Shown one piece after another: positions 45,962 to 53,708 of a stretch of DNA of 64,000 bases (its first letter is position 1; every line of letters starts with the position of its first letter). The notes below the pieces were generated by a model. That model was not told where the DNA came from, searched no databases, and worked only from the letters and a program-made list of their open reading frames with translations. The DNA is taken from the NCBI GenBank assembly GCA_040385645.1, contig JAZKGZ010000015.1, positions 62,001 through 126,000 of the forward strand. The letters run 5' to 3'. The position numbers and the translations under genes were made by a program. The stretch is from JANXSS01 sp040385645. GTDB lineage: Bacteria; Pseudomonadota; Gammaproteobacteria; Burkholderiales; Burkholderiaceae_D.

Positions 45962-47800
45962 ATGACCGAGCCCGTGAATCTCTACTTAAACAAGCCCGTA
46001 GACGAGCCGACGAATGTGCAAATGAACGTGTCCACGAACGCGGCGAACCAGCATCTTCCCCTGCTGCAGGTAAGCGATCTGCGCATCGCTTTTCGGGTCG
46101 ACAAGACGCATAGCGTCGAAGCCGTCAAAGGCATTTCCTTCGACGTGCCGCGCGATGCAACAGTTGCCCTGGTAGGCGAATCCGGTAGCGGCAAATCGGT
46201 CAGTTCGCTGGCGATCATGGGATTGCTGCCAAGCGATTCGGCGCAGATTGCGACCGGCAGCAAAATCCTCTTCGAAGGCCAGGATCTCTTGGCGATGCCG
46301 GCAGCGCGCCGCCGCGGCTTGTGCGGCAAGGAAATCTCCATGATTTTCCAGGAGCCGATGACATCCCTGAACCCGGTATTTACTGTAGGCTTTCAGATTG
46401 GCGAAGTCCTGCGCCTGCATATGGGCATGAGTGCCAGACAAGCCCGCACACGCGCCATCGCATTGCTGGAAGAAGTCGGGATACCGACCCCGCATACCAG
46501 GATCGACGCTTATCCAAGCCAGTTATCGGGCGGGCAGCAGCAACGCGTGATGATCGCCATGGCAATTGCCTGCGAACCGAAACTGTTGATCGCCGACGAG
46601 CCGACCACTGCACTAGACGTGACGATCCAGAAACAGATCCTCGATCTGTTGAGCGATCTGCGCAAGCGTCGACAGATGTCGGTGCTGTTCATCACGCACG
46701 ACCTGGCACTGGTCGGCGACATTGCCGACCGCGTGATCGTCATGCGCAATGGCGAAATCCGGGAGCAGGGCGAGATCGGCCAGATGTTTGGCGATCCACA
46801 GGACGCCTACACCAAGGCATTGCTGCAATGCCGGCCGAAGCTCGATAGCCGGCCGATGCGCTTGCCGGTGATTCAGGATTTCATGGCCGATGTCGACATT
46901 AATCCCAAGAGTGGATCCGAAGAGCTTTTGGAACCAAGCGTGTCGTCTGCAAACCGCCTTCCGATCGGTGCCGCACCGTTGCAGCGCACGCGCGGTCTGC
47001 AGGGCAGCGAGCAAATCGTGCTCGATGTTCGCAATCTCGGCAAGAGTTTCTACAGCCGCAAGGGCTTGTTCGGCCGCAGCGAATTTCAGGCGATCAAGGA
47101 TGTGTCGTTCAAGCTGGCGCGTGGCAAGACCCTGGGCGTGGTCGGTGAATCCGGCTCAGGAAAAACGACTGTCGGCCTGACACTGCTGCGCCTGCACGCC
47201 GCCACTACCGGTCAGGTATTTTTCGACGGCAAAGATATTCTCTCGATGCCATCTGCAGAGTTCATGGCCTACAAGCGGCGCATCCAGATCATTTTCCAGA
47301 ATCCTTACGCATCGCTGAACCCGCGCTTTACGGTCGGACAGATATTGCTGGAACCGATGCGCATCCACCGCATCGGCGCGAACGACGATGAGCGTGCCGA
47401 CATGGCGTTCGCGCTGCTGCAGAAAGTCGGGTTGCCGGCAGCCTCTTTCCATCGTTACCCACACGAGTTTTCAGGTGGACAGCGCCAGCGTATCGCCATC
47501 GCTAGGTGCCTAACCATGCGCCCGGAAATCCTGGTGTGCGATGAATCGGTGTCGGCGCTCGATGTGTCGGTACAGGCGCAAGTATTGAATTTATTGCAGG
47601 ATTTGCAGGACGAATTCGGCATGAGCTATCTGTTCATCTCCCACGATCTATCGGTGGTGAAATATATTGCCGATCAAGTGATGGTGATGCATGAGGGGCG
47701 GGTTGTGGAGCTTGCCAATTCCGACGAGCTTTATCGTGATCCTCAAGATCCGTACACCCGTACGCTGTTAAGCGCAATTCCCAAAGGCGTGAGCGCTTGA
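45962..47800 (+). CDS. Fused double ATP-binding protein (OppD-OppF type)
   Basis: A protein of 612 residues holding two ABC ATPase domains. The first has Walker A GESGSGKSV and signature LSGGQQQRVMIAMA. The second has Walker A GESGSGKTTVG, signature FSGGQRQRIAIARC and Walker B EILVCDESVSALD. It replaces separate OppD and OppF proteins, as in YejF and GsiA. It is the last gene of the six-gene operon, ending 6 bases before the convergent psd. Confidence 0.93.
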   Translation: MTEPVNLYLNKPVDEPTNVQMNVSTNAANQHLPLLQVSDLRIAFRVDKTHSVEAVKGISFDVPRDATVALVGESGSGKSVSSLAIMGLLPSDSAQIATGSKILFEGQDLLAMPAARRRGLCGKEISMIFQEPMTSLNPVFTVGFQIGEVLRLHMGMSARQARTRAIALLEEVGIPTPHTRIDAYPSQLSGGQQQRVMIAMAIACEPKLLIADEPTTALDVTIQKQILDLLSDLRKRRQMSVLFITHDLALVGDIADRVIVMRNGEIREQGEIGQMFGDPQDAYTKALLQCRPKLDSRPMRLPVIQDFMADVDINPKSGSEELLEPSVSSANRLPIGAAPLQRTRGLQGSEQIVLDVRNLGKSFYSRKGLFGRSEFQAIKDVSFKLARGKTLGVVGESGSGKTTVGLTLLRLHAATTGQVFFDGKDILSMPSAEFMAYKRRIQIIFQNPYASLNPRFTVGQILLEPMRIHRIGANDDERADMAFALLQKVGLPAASFHRYPHEFSGGQRQRIAIARCLTMRPEILVCDESVSALDVSVQAQVLNLLQDLQDEFGMSYLFISHDLSVVKYIADQVMVMHEGRVVELANSDELYRDPQDPYTRTLLSAIPKGVSA

Positions 47801-47806
47801 AGACGG

Positions 47807-48685
47807 CTACAAACCTTCGGTCGGAATGGTGGGTAGCGAACGGGGTGCCGTGCCCATTGCCTCGCCCATACGCACGGCACCGACTGCAGCCCATTGCGGG
47901 TTGAATTCGAGCGTATTGCGCGGGAACAGCATCACCACTGTCGAACCCAGCAGGAAGCGACCCATCTCCTCGCCTTTTTTAAAGCGAATGTCCTGGTCGC
48001 TATAGTGCCATTCCCGGATCTTGCCACTGCGCGAGGCATTGACGACACCGTGCCAGGTGGTTTGCATGCTGCCCACGATCGTCGCGCCAACCAGTGTGAG
48101 CACGAATGGCCCAGATGCCGACTCGAAAACGCATACTACTCGTTCGTTGCGTGCAAATAGGCCCGGCACACCGCGTGCAGTGGTCGGATTGACTGAAAAC
48201 AGCGCTCCCGGCACGTAGATCATGCGCAACAGTCGCGCCTCGCACGGCATATGGATACGGTGATAGTCGCGCGGACTCAGGTATAGGGTGGCAAAGCTAC
48301 CGTGGTCGAACAGCGCCGCAAGGCTGGCGTCGCCGCCGACCAGGGCAGTGGTCGAGTAGCGATGTCCCTTTGCCTGAAAAATCTGATCATGCTCGATCGA
48401 GCCGATCTGGCTGATGGCACCATCGACAGGGCACACGAAGTCGGCGTCGGCCAGTGGACGCGCACCTTCACGTAGTGCCCGCGTGAAAAACGCATTGAAA
48501 CTAGGATAGTTGCTCAGATCCGGATCGTGCGCTTCTTGCATGTCGACGCCGTACTTGCCCACAAACCAGCGGATCAAGTGCGGCGCATAGCGGCTGCCTT
48601 CCTTGCTGGCAACACGGCCGGCAAAGCTGGTAAGCGAGCGCTTGGGCAAAAGATACTGGTGAAGAACGGAAAAGCGCTTTGTCAC
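47807..48685 (-). CDS. psd: Phosphatidylserine decarboxylase proenzyme
   Basis: A protein of 292 residues from the GTG at 48685, which has a GAAAG ribosome site; a longer frame to 48835 overlaps the SDR gene and lacks support. Class I PSD motifs are present: CPVDGAISQIG, SPRDYHRIHMPC and the self-cleavage site LGST (FLLGSTVVMLFP), where Ser becomes the pyruvoyl group. It makes phosphatidylethanolamine in the inner membrane. Confidence 0.93.
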   Translation of the reverse strand: MTKRFSVLHQYLLPKRSLTSFAGRVASKEGSRYAPHLIRWFVGKYGVDMQEAHDPDLSNYPSFNAFFTRALREGARPLADADFVCPVDGAISQIGSIEHDQIFQAKGHRYSTTALVGGDASLAALFDHGSFATLYLSPRDYHRIHMPCEARLLRMIYVPGALFSVNPTTARGVPGLFARNERVVCVFESASGPFVLTLVGATIVGSMQTTWHGVVNASRSGKIREWHYSDQDIRFKKGEEMGRFLLGSTVVMLFPRNTLEFNPQWAAVGAVRMGEAMGTAPRSLPTIPTEGL

Positions 48686-48803
48686 GATGACTTTCTGATC
48701 TGGAATGCGGACAATTATATCCGTAGTGGCTGTGCAGCAAGGGCCGGCCTGTGACTGTATCCAGAGTGAAGAAGGCGTGAATGCCAGGAAGTACTGCGAG
48801 GCT

Positions 48804-49784
48804 TCAGGGATTGCCCTCACCACCGGATACGCCATACACTTGTCCGGTCACATAACTTGCCTCTGTAACCGCCAGCGATACGTAAGCGATGGCTAGTTCT
48901 GCGGGCTGGCCCGGCCGTCCGAATGGTGTAGCACTACCGAATTGTTCGAGTTTTTCCTGAGTTGCACCGCCGGAAACCTGAAGCGGCGTCCAGATCGGAC
49001 CTGGCGCAACCGCATTGACGCGGATGCCCTTTGGGCCTAGTTGTTTGGCGAGTGCTTTCGTAAACGCTACCTGGGCGGCTTTGGTCGTGGCGTAGTCCAG
49101 CAGGCTTGCCGACGAATCATAAGCCTGGACCGAAGCCGTGTTGATGATGCTGCTACCCGGTGCCAGGTGAGGAATCGCCGCTTTCGTAATCCAGAACATG
49201 GCGTAGACGTTGGTTTTCAGGGTCCAGTCGAACTGTTCGGTCGTCAGATCCAGGATCGATTCGACCGTCTGTTGCCGGGCCGCGTTATTGACCACGATGT
49301 CCAGTCCGCCGAGTTCACGAACGGTGTCGGCAACGAGTTTTTTACAAAACGCTTCATCGCGGATATCGCCCGGTATTGCCACGATCTTGCGCTGCTCGCC
49401 GCGTAACAGCTTCACCACTTCCTGAGCATCCGGCTCCTCAGCGGGCAGGTAATTGATGACGACGTCTGCACCTTCACGCGCATAGGCGATTGCTGCAGCA
49501 CGCCCGATTCCGGAGTCGCCGCCGGTGATCAGCGCTTTACGCCCGGCCAGCTTGCCATTCCCCTTGTAACTGGTTTCGCCGTGGTCCGGTCGTGGATTCA
49601 TCTGGCTCGCCAGCCCTGGCCATTCCTGCAACTGTCGCGGGAATGGCGGTTTCGGGTAGGCGGTGATCGGATTGCGCTTAGCGGTTGGAACTGCGGCTTT
49701 CGCAGTGGTTGGAGCACCTGCCTGTTGTGCCAGCACCGAGTCGTTTGTATCCATAAGGTCGTTGTCGTGGAATTTCATAGTCAT
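48804..49784 (-). CDS. Short-chain dehydrogenase/reductase (YghA-like)
   Basis: A protein of 326 residues. The NAD(P) fingerprint is GGDSGIGRA near residue 90, catalytic Ser in INTASVQAY and YxxxK in DYATTKAA. The extra N-terminal segment with the Pro-rich KPPFPRQLQEWPG is typical of the YghA/YdaD subfamily of stress-linked SDRs. The substrate is unknown. Confidence 0.9.
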   Translation of the reverse strand: MTMKFHDNDLMDTNDSVLAQQAGAPTTAKAAVPTAKRNPITAYPKPPFPRQLQEWPGLASQMNPRPDHGETSYKGNGKLAGRKALITGGDSGIGRAAAIAYAREGADVVINYLPAEEPDAQEVVKLLRGEQRKIVAIPGDIRDEAFCKKLVADTVRELGGLDIVVNNAARQQTVESILDLTTEQFDWTLKTNVYAMFWITKAAIPHLAPGSSIINTASVQAYDSSASLLDYATTKAAQVAFTKALAKQLGPKGIRVNAVAPGPIWTPLQVSGGATQEKLEQFGSATPFGRPGQPAELAIAYVSLAVTEASYVTGQVYGVSGGEGNP

Positions 49785-50000
49785 GATCGAGGTCCTTGAA
49801 AGTTTGAATAGAAAAACCTACCCGCAGCGGATTTTTCCGAATAGTGTGATTAATCTGATAATTAAAGGGTGCGAAAGTTCGCGCTTTTCGAAACCAATAA
49901 CGGATCGTCATTGGTGGCGTAAAAACGGCAATCGAGTGCGCCCAGGCCAGCAGGCCGAAAGCACTGGCCGAAATCAAACACGGCACCAGCAACAATGAAC

Positions 50001-50023
50001 ATGGCCCGCACGAGGCGGGCCAT
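50001..50023. terminator. GC-rich hairpin downstream of the yedY1 gene
   Basis: A 9-base perfect stem (ATGGCCCGC, loop ACGAG, GCGGGCCAT) in the gap between the yedY1-type gene and the SDR gene. It shares the GGCCCGC/GCGGGCC arms with the terminator after mrpX but has no T-run. The rest of the 290-base gap (49785-50074) shows no gene. Confidence 0.4.
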
Positions 50024-50074
50024 CACTTGCATACTTTTCACAAAAAACGTCAATAAAAGTCTGGTTTATCTGCT

Positions 50075-50851
50075 TTAGATACCTGCGTACCACTGATAGC
50101 CACTGCTGTCTTCCCAATATCCACCCTTGCCGCCGTGAATGCCTTCCAGGCTATTCACCAACTCGATGCGCATCAAATACTTGGCTTGCTTGTAGCCAAG
50201 TTGGCGCTCAACGCGCAAGCGCAGCGGCGCGCCGTTTCCCACCGGGAGAATGCCGTCATTTAACCCGTAGGCGAGGATCGTCTGAACATGGTAGGCATCG
50301 TCCATGTCGATGCTTTCATAGTACGGGGTCGAGCCATCGGCCTCCATTGGGTCGGCACAATGAAACACCACGTAGCGAGCCTCGGCGGTCGGCTTCACCG
50401 CCGCCAGGATTTGCGACAAAGGCACGCCGGTCCACTTACCAATTGCGCTCCAGCCTTCGACGCAGTCGTGGCGTGTGATCTGCGTGCGGCTCGGTAGCGA
50501 TCGCAATTGTTCCAGACTGAATTTCTGCGGTGCTGCCACGAGGCCATCTACCTGTAGCGTCCAATCGACAAAATTATCTTTCGCCAATGCCTGATAAATG
50601 GCGTTATTCGGGTTGGAAGTTCCGTTGCTGCGGAAGGTGGGCGATAGATCGGCAGGCGTGAATTCCTGTGCCATCGCTTTACGCGGGATCAGTGCCCTGT
50701 GGATGCCATAGCTAAGATTTTCGCCTGTCGTCAAAACCTTGGGAAACCATTCGGTCTGATTGAGGCGATCGCACCCGGTCGTCAAAAGTGCCGCAACGCC
50801 ACCTAACGAACGCCCAATAAAACGTCGCCTGCCGGTATCTGTGGGTTTCAA
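50075..50851 (-). CDS. yedY1: Periplasmic molybdopterin methionine-sulfoxide reductase, YedY1/MsrP-like
   Basis: A protein of 258 residues in the sulfite-oxidase fold. A twin-Arg start (GRRRFIGRSLGG) marks Tat export of the folded cofactor-bearing enzyme, and TTGC near residue 27 could even be a lipobox. The molybdenum-binding Cys is Cys130 in TRHDCVEGWSAIGKW. It starts within the stop of the cytochrome b gene (ATGA), which supplies electrons. With sigF, nrsF and mrpX nearby, it corresponds to the YedY1 branch known from Azospira, which reduces oxidised methionines in MrpX. Confidence 0.88.
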   Translation of the reverse strand: MKPTDTGRRRFIGRSLGGVAALLTTGCDRLNQTEWFPKVLTTGENLSYGIHRALIPRKAMAQEFTPADLSPTFRSNGTSNPNNAIYQALAKDNFVDWTLQVDGLVAAPQKFSLEQLRSLPSRTQITRHDCVEGWSAIGKWTGVPLSQILAAVKPTAEARYVVFHCADPMEADGSTPYYESIDMDDAYHVQTILAYGLNDGILPVGNGAPLRLRVERQLGYKQAKYLMRIELVNSLEGIHGGKGGYWEDSSGYQWYAGI

Positions 50852-51708
50852 GGTTGTGTCCCTTTCTTGTCGGGGGTGGCATCGACAGCGAAATATCCGG
50901 TCACCATCGAGCGCAAATGATTGAAAAGACCACTCACGATTACTTCAAATACATGGATCAGCACAAAGCCCACCAGCAGCCATACGACAATAAAATGAAT
51001 CGTACGGGCCGACTGACGTCCGCCGAGCAGATCTACCCATCCGGCCATGAAGGAATTGAGCGCCGGAGACATCGCCATGCCGGTCAGAATCACCAGGGGC
51101 AGCATGATAAAAATTACCACTAGGTAGGCGAATTTCTGCAGGACGTTATAGCGGCGCGCTTCATCACCAGTCGGATGACGAAATCTTACGTGGTCCCAAA
51201 TCGATTTGCCGATCCCGGCGATGTCGGCCCGACTGGGTAACAGATCGCGGCGCAGGTGTCCGCCAATGGCCGAGTACGCCACGTAGAACAAGCCGTTGAA
51301 CAGCAATAGCCAGGCAAAAAAGAAATGCCATGAACGGGAATCCGCTAATGAATAACTGCCGGGAACCGTCAGCCATGAAGGAAAGGCATGCAGGTTGGGA
51401 CTGCCGTCGGCTTTTCTCGATACGCCCAAAAAGCCGGTGGTGTCGATCTGATAGCCTGCGACCCAAAGCACGCCACGTGGACCCTGCGGTGTGGAAGCCG
51501 AGGAGATCGTCAGTACGGCCGGGCGCGATGAATAAGAGGAGTGTCCGAAATATAGTGCGGGGTGCGCATTGAAAATGCCAAGTCCGCTCATGAAAAGAAT
51601 CGACAGGCAAAGAACGTTTACCCAATGAACGATTCGGATCGGCAGCCGGTGTCGATAATAGACCACCTTCGCAGGTGCCGGCTCCGTTGAGACAGTGGTG
51701 TCGTTCAT
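50848..51708 (-). CDS. yedZ1: Cytochrome b membrane subunit, YedZ1-like
   Basis: A protein of 286 residues from the ATG at 51708 (an in-frame ATG at 51729 adds 7). It belongs to the cytochrome b561/formate-dehydrogenase gamma type, with about four to five membrane helices and candidate haem-binding His in RIVHWVN, SRSWHFFFAWLL and IHFIVVWLLVGFVLIHVFE. It likely passes quinol electrons to the periplasmic molybdoenzyme encoded by the overlapping next gene. Confidence 0.86.
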   Translation of the reverse strand: MNDTTVSTEPAPAKVVYYRHRLPIRIVHWVNVLCLSILFMSGLGIFNAHPALYFGHSSYSSRPAVLTISSASTPQGPRGVLWVAGYQIDTTGFLGVSRKADGSPNLHAFPSWLTVPGSYSLADSRSWHFFFAWLLLFNGLFYVAYSAIGGHLRRDLLPSRADIAGIGKSIWDHVRFRHPTGDEARRYNVLQKFAYLVVIFIMLPLVILTGMAMSPALNSFMAGWVDLLGGRQSARTIHFIVVWLLVGFVLIHVFEVIVSGLFNHLRSMVTGYFAVDATPDKKGTQP

Positions 51709-51732
51709 ATTGGCTAGGCTCCCAAGCATCTT

Positions 51733-51754
51733 AAAAGGCCCGCTGTGCGGGCCC
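51733..51754 (-). terminator. Rho-independent terminator after mrpX
   Basis: On the minus strand GGCCCGC, loop ACA, GCGGGCC, then TTTT. It lies 9 bases past the mrpX stop and 24 bases before the yedZ1 start, so it may limit readthrough from mrpX into yedZ1-yedY1. Confidence 0.75.
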
Positions 51755-51762
51755 TGGTGATC

Positions 51763-52086
51763 TTACTTCTTCATCGCGTCTTTAGCCATCGGATCTGCCT
51801 TCATTGAATCCGAAACTGTTGCGTCCTTGCCCATGCTGTCTTTTTTCATTGCATCTTTGGCCATCGGATCCTTTTTCATGGAATCTTTTGCCATATGGTC
51901 TTTTTGCATGTGGTCTTTCTGCATGTGATCTTTTTTCATGCCATCTTTGGTCATGTGATCCTTACCCATGGCGTCTTTTGTCATGGCGTCGGAAGCCATG
52001 CCATCTTTCTTCATCGCGTCTTGGCCAAATACGGTGCCGGCGACCAGCAGAGCGGTAGAAAAAATAGCTGTATTTAATAATTTCAT
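51763..52086 (-). CDS. mrpX: Methionine-rich MXKDX pentapeptide-repeat periplasmic protein
   Basis: A protein of 107 residues. A signal peptide (MKLLNTAIFSTALLVAGTVFG) is followed by a mature chain made of five-residue units MxKDx. I count 16 Met in about 86 mature residues and no Cys. One repeat has Thr where Met is expected (GKDAT). Family knowledge: MrpX in Azospira is a sacrificial methionine sink for hypochlorite, reduced again by YedY1. It lies between DUF1223 and yedZ1 on the same strand, followed by a terminator. Confidence 0.88.
   Translation of the reverse strand: MKLLNTAIFSTALLVAGTVFGQDAMKKDGMASDAMTKDAMGKDHMTKDGMKKDHMQKDHMQKDHMAKDSMKKDPMAKDAMKKDSMGKDATVSDSMKADPMAKDAMKK
51766..52020 (-). 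repeat. 15-base tandem repeats coding MxKDx units
   Basis: The mature part of mrpX is an imperfect tandem array of 15-base units (about 17 in register). Repeats of this type can change number by slippage. The other strand reads as a Cys/Leu-rich frame that is a shadow. Confidence 0.8.
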
Positions 52087-52183
52087 TGTGTTTCCTTTCG
52101 GTGGGTGGGTGATGCGATTGCTAAAAAAATGCGTAGGTAATCATCTAAAAATTTTCTGTGCAAGCGCCGTATGAAACCGGTAT

Positions 52184-52981
52184 TCACGAGCGTTTGCCGG
52201 GCCCACATCGGGCCGTGCTCACCGCCTGTAGAACACGGCCGTCGTCCAGGCTTTGGACGAACGCTATCGCCTGCATATTTTTTACATTCCATTCCGGTGC
52301 CAGCGCAATCTCCTGGCGCAGGCGTGCGTTGCCATTTGCAAGCGTGACCGGCCCGATCCAGGTGCGCACCGTCGCATCATGTCGTAAGGTCGCACCACTG
52401 TTTTCGCCGCGCTTGACGTGTGATACCAGCTCGTTCTCGCTCAAGGCGATGTAAAGAACCCGATTGCCGTCGGCGGCCGGCGTCTGGGCAACTGCTTCCA
52501 CCAAGATCGTGTTGGCGGTCAAAGGCGTGGATGTCAATTTGATTTGCGCCTGTGCCGGCAGATTGTGGGCTTTGCCGATTGCCTCTGGTAGCGCACGGCT
52601 CCAGTTGCGCTCTTCCCGGCCATTGACAAAAAATTGCGGGGTATACACAACGTTGCCCTTGCCCGCATTGACCAGGGCGCGCTGGCGTGCATCGAAGGCT
52701 TTATGGGCGAACACGTCTTTCCAGCCGATTTGATCCCAATAGCTCACGTGCAGCGCCAGCGGAATGATTTCTGCCTGCGGACCGGCGTCGCGCCGCAATT
52801 TTCGGAGGAATTCGTCGGCTGGCGGGCAGCTCGAACATCCTTCGCTGGTGTAGAGTTCGACCAGCGCGGCAGTAGTGGGGCCGCTCTCGACCTGGCAGAC
52901 TCCGCTAGCTTGGGCCGATGAATTGGCCATTAAGCCGCTTAGAATGGCAAGCCCTGCGACGATCGATGCACTTGCTCTCAT
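52184..52981 (-). CDS. DUF1223 secreted thioredoxin-like protein
   Basis: A protein of 265 residues with a signal peptide ending SSAQASG. The mature part begins with VELYTSEGCSSCPPADEFLR, a CxxC (Cys49, Cys52) in a thioredoxin-like context, which is the DUF1223 hallmark. The biochemical role is not established. Its upstream region carries a sigF-type promoter, and it is in line with mrpX after 97 bases, so it belongs to the same stress response. It may handle thiol oxidation in the periplasm. Confidence 0.85.
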   Translation of the reverse strand: MRASASIVAGLAILSGLMANSSAQASGVCQVESGPTTAALVELYTSEGCSSCPPADEFLRKLRRDAGPQAEIIPLALHVSYWDQIGWKDVFAHKAFDARQRALVNAGKGNVVYTPQFFVNGREERNWSRALPEAIGKAHNLPAQAQIKLTSTPLTANTILVEAVAQTPAADGNRVLYIALSENELVSHVKRGENSGATLRHDATVRTWIGPVTLANGNARLRQEIALAPEWNVKNMQAIAFVQSLDDGRVLQAVSTARCGPGKRS

Positions 52982-53034
52982 GAGATCTCCCGGTTAGTTT
53001 TTGGACGGCGCTGGTTGCGGTCAGTGCTCGGTAA

Positions 53035-53060
53035 TTCGCGGTGCCGTCGTCTCTGGTTAC
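53035..53060 (-). promoter_or_regulatory. SigF-type promoter for the DUF1223-mrpX unit
   Basis: On the minus strand GTAACC, exactly 16 bases, CGAA, ending 53 bases before the DUF1223 start. It matches the form I recall for SigF promoters of the NrsF-linked ECF group (GTAACC-N16-CGAA). A second site of the same form lies on the other strand for sigF. Confidence 0.7.
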
Positions 53061-53114
53061 AGTCCATGCAAAATAAATTTGGGGCCGGGCGGCGAAATAT
53101 CTTTACGCATTGCT

Positions 53115-53140
53115 GTAACAAAACGCGCCGATAAAACGAA
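53115..53140 (+). promoter_or_regulatory. SigF-type autoregulatory promoter for sigF-nrsF
   Basis: GTAACA, exactly 16 bases, CGAA, ending 13 bases before the sigF GTG start, so the leader would be very short. It differs in one base from the minus-strand site and has the same spacing. Autoregulation is usual for ECF sigma factors. Confidence 0.65.
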
Positions 53141-53153
53141 TAAAGGGATAGAA

Positions 53154-53708
53154 GTGTTTACAGGCGAGAATCGGCTGCGCGACCTGTTGGTGCTTGGCCT
53201 GTCGGGCGATGGACCGGCTTACCATCAGTTTTTGAAAGAACTCAGCGCCCACCTGCGCGGATTTTTCAGGCGCCGCTTGAGCGGGTTGCCGGACGAAGTC
53301 GAGGATTTGGTGCAGGAGGTGCTACTGGCAATTCACAATCAGCGTCATACGTACGATCCGGCGCAGCCACTCACCGCATGGGCGCACGCAATCGCCCGTT
53401 ACAAGATGATCGATCTGTTGCGGCGACGCGGCAGTTATGAAAATTTGAATGTGGCGCTCGATGACGAACTCGAGCTATCGAGCAGTAGCGATCACGAAGC
53501 TAGCGAGGCTCGTCGCGACGTGCTGAAATTGTTGCAACAGTTGCCGCAACATTTGCGCCTGCCGATCCAGCACATGAAGCTCGAAGGCTTGTCGGTTGTG
53601 GAAACCGCACGACTCACCGGCATGTCGGAATCGGCAGTCAAGGTGGGCGTACACCGCGGCCTGAAAACATTGGCAGCCATGATTAGAGGAAATGATGAGA
53701 ACCGATGA
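53154..53708 (+). CDS. sigF: ECF sigma factor, SigF type
   Basis: A protein of 184 residues from the GTG at 53154, placed by the ribosome site AAAGGGA; the frame extends upstream to 53001 through the promoter region, which I reject. Region 2 is DLVQEVLLAIHNQRHTYDP... WAHAIARYKMIDLLRR and region 4 is LPQHLRLPIQHMKLEGLSVVETARLTGMSESAVKVGVHRG. It lacks other sigma regions. It overlaps nrsF, its membrane anti-sigma factor. Confidence 0.9.
   Translation: MFTGENRLRDLLVLGLSGDGPAYHQFLKELSAHLRGFFRRRLSGLPDEVEDLVQEVLLAIHNQRHTYDPAQPLTAWAHAIARYKMIDLLRRRGSYENLNVALDDELELSSSSDHEASEARRDVLKLLQQLPQHLRLPIQHMKLEGLSVVETARLTGMSESAVKVGVHRGLKTLAAMIRGNDENR

Noticed and set aside
48686..48835. N-terminal extension of Psd
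   Set aside because: It overlaps the end of the SDR gene and precedes the conserved start KRFSVLHQYLLP; the GTG at 48685 has a better ribosome site.
51804..52058. Cys/Leu-rich 84-codon frame opposite mrpX
   Set aside because: It is the antisense of the MxKDx repeats; its regularity comes from the repeat, not from coding.
51763..52086. Classical pentapeptide-repeat (A(D/N)LXX) protein
   Set aside because: The five-residue unit is MxKDx and highly polar, which cannot form the quadrilateral beta-helix of that family.
53001..53153. N-terminal extension of SigF by 51 residues
   Set aside because: It would run through the predicted promoter, lacks a ribosome site, and starts before the well-placed AAAGGGA and GTG.
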